A stretch of DNA of 8,029 nucleotides. It comes from Flavobacteriaceae bacterium (lineage in GTDB: Bacteria; Bacteroidota; Bacteroidia; Flavobacteriales; Flavobacteriaceae). Shown piece after piece: positions 6,456 to 8,029 of this stretch. The first letter of the stretch is position 1, and each line of letters begins with the position of its first letter. A program made the translations under genes and the position numbers. The notes under the pieces were generated by a model. It searched no databases, was not told the origin of the DNA, and saw nothing but the letters and a program-made list of their open reading frames with translations. The stretch lies in contig JAHRWC010000068.1 in NCBI GenBank assembly GCA_019090365.1, forward strand, positions 1 to 8,029, written 5' to 3'.

Positions 6456-7574
6456 ATGATTGAAGTAAAACAAATTCATAGCAAGAAAGAACTTAAACAA
6501 TTTATAAAGTTTCCTTTTAAGCTATATAAAGATTGCAAATATTGGGTTCCACCTTTATTAAAAGCAGAACTTGACACCCTTGATTCTTCAAAAAACCCTG
6601 TTTTTGAAAATGCGGAAGCGTCCTATTTTTTAGCTTATAAAAATGGTGAAATTGTCGGAAGAATTGCTGCAATAATTAATTGGTTGGAAGTCAATGAACA
6701 AAACCAAAAGAAAATGCGTTTTGGTTGGTTTGATTTTATTGATGATTTAGAAGTTTCTCAAGCCTTATTATTAGAAGTAGACAAAATTGGAAAAGCAAAT
6801 CAATTAGAGTACACAGAAGGACCTGTTGGTTTTTCTAATTTAGATAAAGTAGGTTTAATAACTGAAGGATTTGATGACATTGCTCCAATGGTTACTTGGT
6901 ATAATCATCCTTATTATATAAAACATTATGAAGCTGCCCAGTACATTGTAGAAAAGAAATATTCTGAAAGTGTATTTCCATTTGAAAATGTAAAACCTGA
7001 ATTTTTCTACAAAGCTCAAAATATAATAAAAAAGCGTTATCAATTAAAAGCGTTAAAATTTACCAAAACAAGTGAGGTGATGCCATATGTCGATAAAATG
7101 TTCGATTTGTTTAATGAGAGTTATGCTTCATTATCATCTTTTGTAGCGATTAATGAAATTCAAAAAAATTACTTCAAAAAGAAATTTATTAGTTTTATAA
7201 ATCCTGAATATATTAAGTTTATTGTAGATAAAGATGATAATATGGTAGGTTTTGCCATTGTTATGCCGGCCTTTTCAAAAGCATTGCAAAAAATTAATGG
7301 CAAATTATTCCCCTTTGGTTTTAGGCATATCTTAAATGCTAAAAAGAACAGTAAAGATGTTATTTTTTATTTAATAGGAATTCATCCAGATTATCAAAAC
7401 AAAGGTGTTCATGCTTTAATATTTAATGAATATTATAATACATTTACCGAAAAAGGAATTAAAACATGCTTTAGAACTCCAGAATTAGAAGACAACTTTG
7501 CTATCCATCAAATATGGAAAAATATGCAACCAAGGGTCTATAGACGAAGGAGAACTTTTAAAAAACTACTTTAA
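6456..7574 (+). CDS. Long GNAT-superfamily N-acyltransferase-like protein
   Basis: This 372-residue soluble protein belongs to the large Bacteroidota/proteobacterial group of GNAT-like proteins that are about twice the usual GNAT length (YghO-like). The N-terminal half has a GNAT-like strand pair (SYFLAYKNGEIVGRIAAIIN, 56-75) and the subgroup motif EGPVGFSNLD (121-130). The C-terminal half contains KFIVDKDDNMVGFAIVMPAF (254-273). It also has LIGIHPDYQNKGVHALI (306-322), in which QNKGVH fits the acyl-CoA pyrophosphate loop Q/R-x-x-G-x-G/A with the last Gly replaced by His. The C-terminus is very basic (RVYRRRRTFKK, 360-370). No signal peptide or membrane segment is present, so it is cytosolic. 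It starts 11 bases after the barrel gene's stop, with no hairpin between, indicating co-transcription. Some relatives are misnamed in databases (for example GTP cyclohydrolase). The acyl donor and acceptor are unknown. Confidence 0.8.
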   Translation: MIEVKQIHSKKELKQFIKFPFKLYKDCKYWVPPLLKAELDTLDSSKNPVFENAEASYFLAYKNGEIVGRIAAIINWLEVNEQNQKKMRFGWFDFIDDLEVSQALLLEVDKIGKANQLEYTEGPVGFSNLDKVGLITEGFDDIAPMVTWYNHPYYIKHYEAAQYIVEKKYSESVFPFENVKPEFFYKAQNIIKKRYQLKALKFTKTSEVMPYVDKMFDLFNESYASLSSFVAINEIQKNYFKKKFISFINPEYIKFIVDKDDNMVGFAIVMPAFSKALQKINGKLFPFGFRHILNAKKNSKDVIFYLIGIHPDYQNKGVHALIFNEYYNTFTEKGIKTCFRTPELEDNFAIHQIWKNMQPRVYRRRRTFKKLL

Positions 7575-7576
7575 AT

Positions 7577-8029
7577 TTACTGTCTTTCTTTTGAAATAAC
7601 AGAATAAGCGAACATACTTATTGCTGTCCAATAAGTTGATAGAATTAGAATACCAGCTAAAGAAAATGGTTCTTTAAATTTATCGAATGCTAAGATTGAA
7701 TCCGAAATCAAAAATAATATTGCCCCTATACTTATCATCAAAAATGCTTTGTTCTTTTCATTTGAATAGAGTGAAAGAGCTTGCCAATTCATCAATACAA
7801 TTACCAGTATATATATTCCAACAGGAATAGTTATTTCACCTAAGCTTGGTTTCAGATAAAAGAAATAGACCAAGCCAATGAATAATAGTATTCCAAAAAT
7901 TCCATATTTTTTCTGAAAACCTTTTAATGACAAAAATGCGTAAGTAAAAACTAAATGTCCTATTAGAAATGAAGCAAGACCAGCTATAAAATAAGCATCA
8001 TCTAATAGAAACACATCTCCAATTAAACA
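7577..8029 (-). CDS. YhhN / lysoplasmalogenase-like membrane protein (partial, 5' end outside window)
   Basis: The minus-strand frame is open from the right edge to the TAA at 7579-7577. A GTG at 8014-8012 could be read as a start, but the five codons before it encode CLIGD, which continues naturally into VFLLDDAYFIAGLASFLIGH. The pattern GDxFL...F.xGLxxFLxGHlxY is typical of the interior of YhhN proteins (PF07947), so the true start lies beyond the window and the N-terminal helices are missing. About 150 residues are visible, nearly all in five or six membrane helices, with a second family motif ISDSILAFDKFKEPF in the later half. Characterised members (TMEM86B, Legionella YhhN) hydrolyse the vinyl-ether bond of lysoplasmalogens; others may act on different lipids. 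The Asp of GD and the Asp of SD are the expected catalytic acidic residues. It is convergent with the GNAT gene, with two bases between the stop codons. Confidence 0.8.
   Translation of the reverse strand, partial: CLIGDVFLLDDAYFIAGLASFLIGHLVFTYAFLSLKGFQKKYGIFGILLFIGLVYFFYLKPSLGEITIPVGIYILVIVLMNWQALSLYSNEKNKAFLMISIGAILFLISDSILAFDKFKEPFSLAGILILSTYWTAISMFAYSVISKERQ

Noticed and set aside
6855..7043. Minus-strand 62-codon open frame inside the GNAT gene
   Set aside because: It is antisense to conserved GNAT sequence and its hydrophobic look follows from the AT-rich complement.
8012..8014. GTG as the start of the YhhN-like gene
   Set aside because: The preceding in-frame codons encode CLIGD, which completes the family's Gly-Asp motif, so the gene continues past the right edge.
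1..8029. Mobile element, CRISPR array, defence or toxin-antitoxin system
   Set aside because: No transposase, integrase, regular spaced repeats, terminal inverted repeats or recognisable defence genes are present; base composition looks even throughout.

Overview
The window looks like ordinary chromosomal DNA from a marine-type member of the Bacteroidota, most likely class Flavobacteriia. The reasons are a very AT-rich base composition, weak or absent Shine-Dalgarno sequences, two matches to the Bacteroidota -7 promoter box TAnnTTTG, and gene families typical of that group (DUF4834, the long Bacteroidota-type YfhO, a PF13557 outer-membrane protein). Assignments come from reading motifs by eye; no database search was possible.

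Layout from left to right. (1) The 3' end of a gene that began before the window, encoding a strongly basic Ser/Thr/Lys/Arg/Asn-rich tail and ending at a textbook rho-independent terminator. (2) A monocistronic DoxX-like membrane protein on the + strand. (3) A minus-strand cluster read from about 5345 down to 1139: a small DUF4834-type membrane protein, a large YfhO-family membrane protein with a GT-C-like architecture, and a GT4-type glycosyltransferase. A 21-codon open frame with possible hairpins lies in the gap between the last two. (4) A divergent promoter region at about 5319-5451. (5) A + strand pair 11 bases apart: a PF13557-type outer-membrane beta-barrel protein with an unusual lysine-rich tail, and a two-part GNAT-like acyltransferase. 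(6) A YhhN/lysoplasmalogenase-like membrane protein on the minus strand. It is convergent with the GNAT gene, only two bases away, and its 5' end lies beyond the right edge.

Functionally the window is mostly cell-envelope genes. The DUF4834-YfhO-GT4 cluster suggests glycan assembly or modification at the inner membrane: the cytosolic glycosyltransferase would build a sugar unit, and YfhO, which resembles lipid-linked-sugar transferases, would act on the other face. The barrel/GNAT pair could join an outer-membrane channel to a cytosolic acyltransferase, but no substrate can be read from the sequence. I see no transposase, integrase, CRISPR array, tRNA, rRNA, phage gene, toxin-antitoxin pair or defence system. 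The least explained stretches are the YfhO-GT4 gap and the two lysine/arginine-rich tails.
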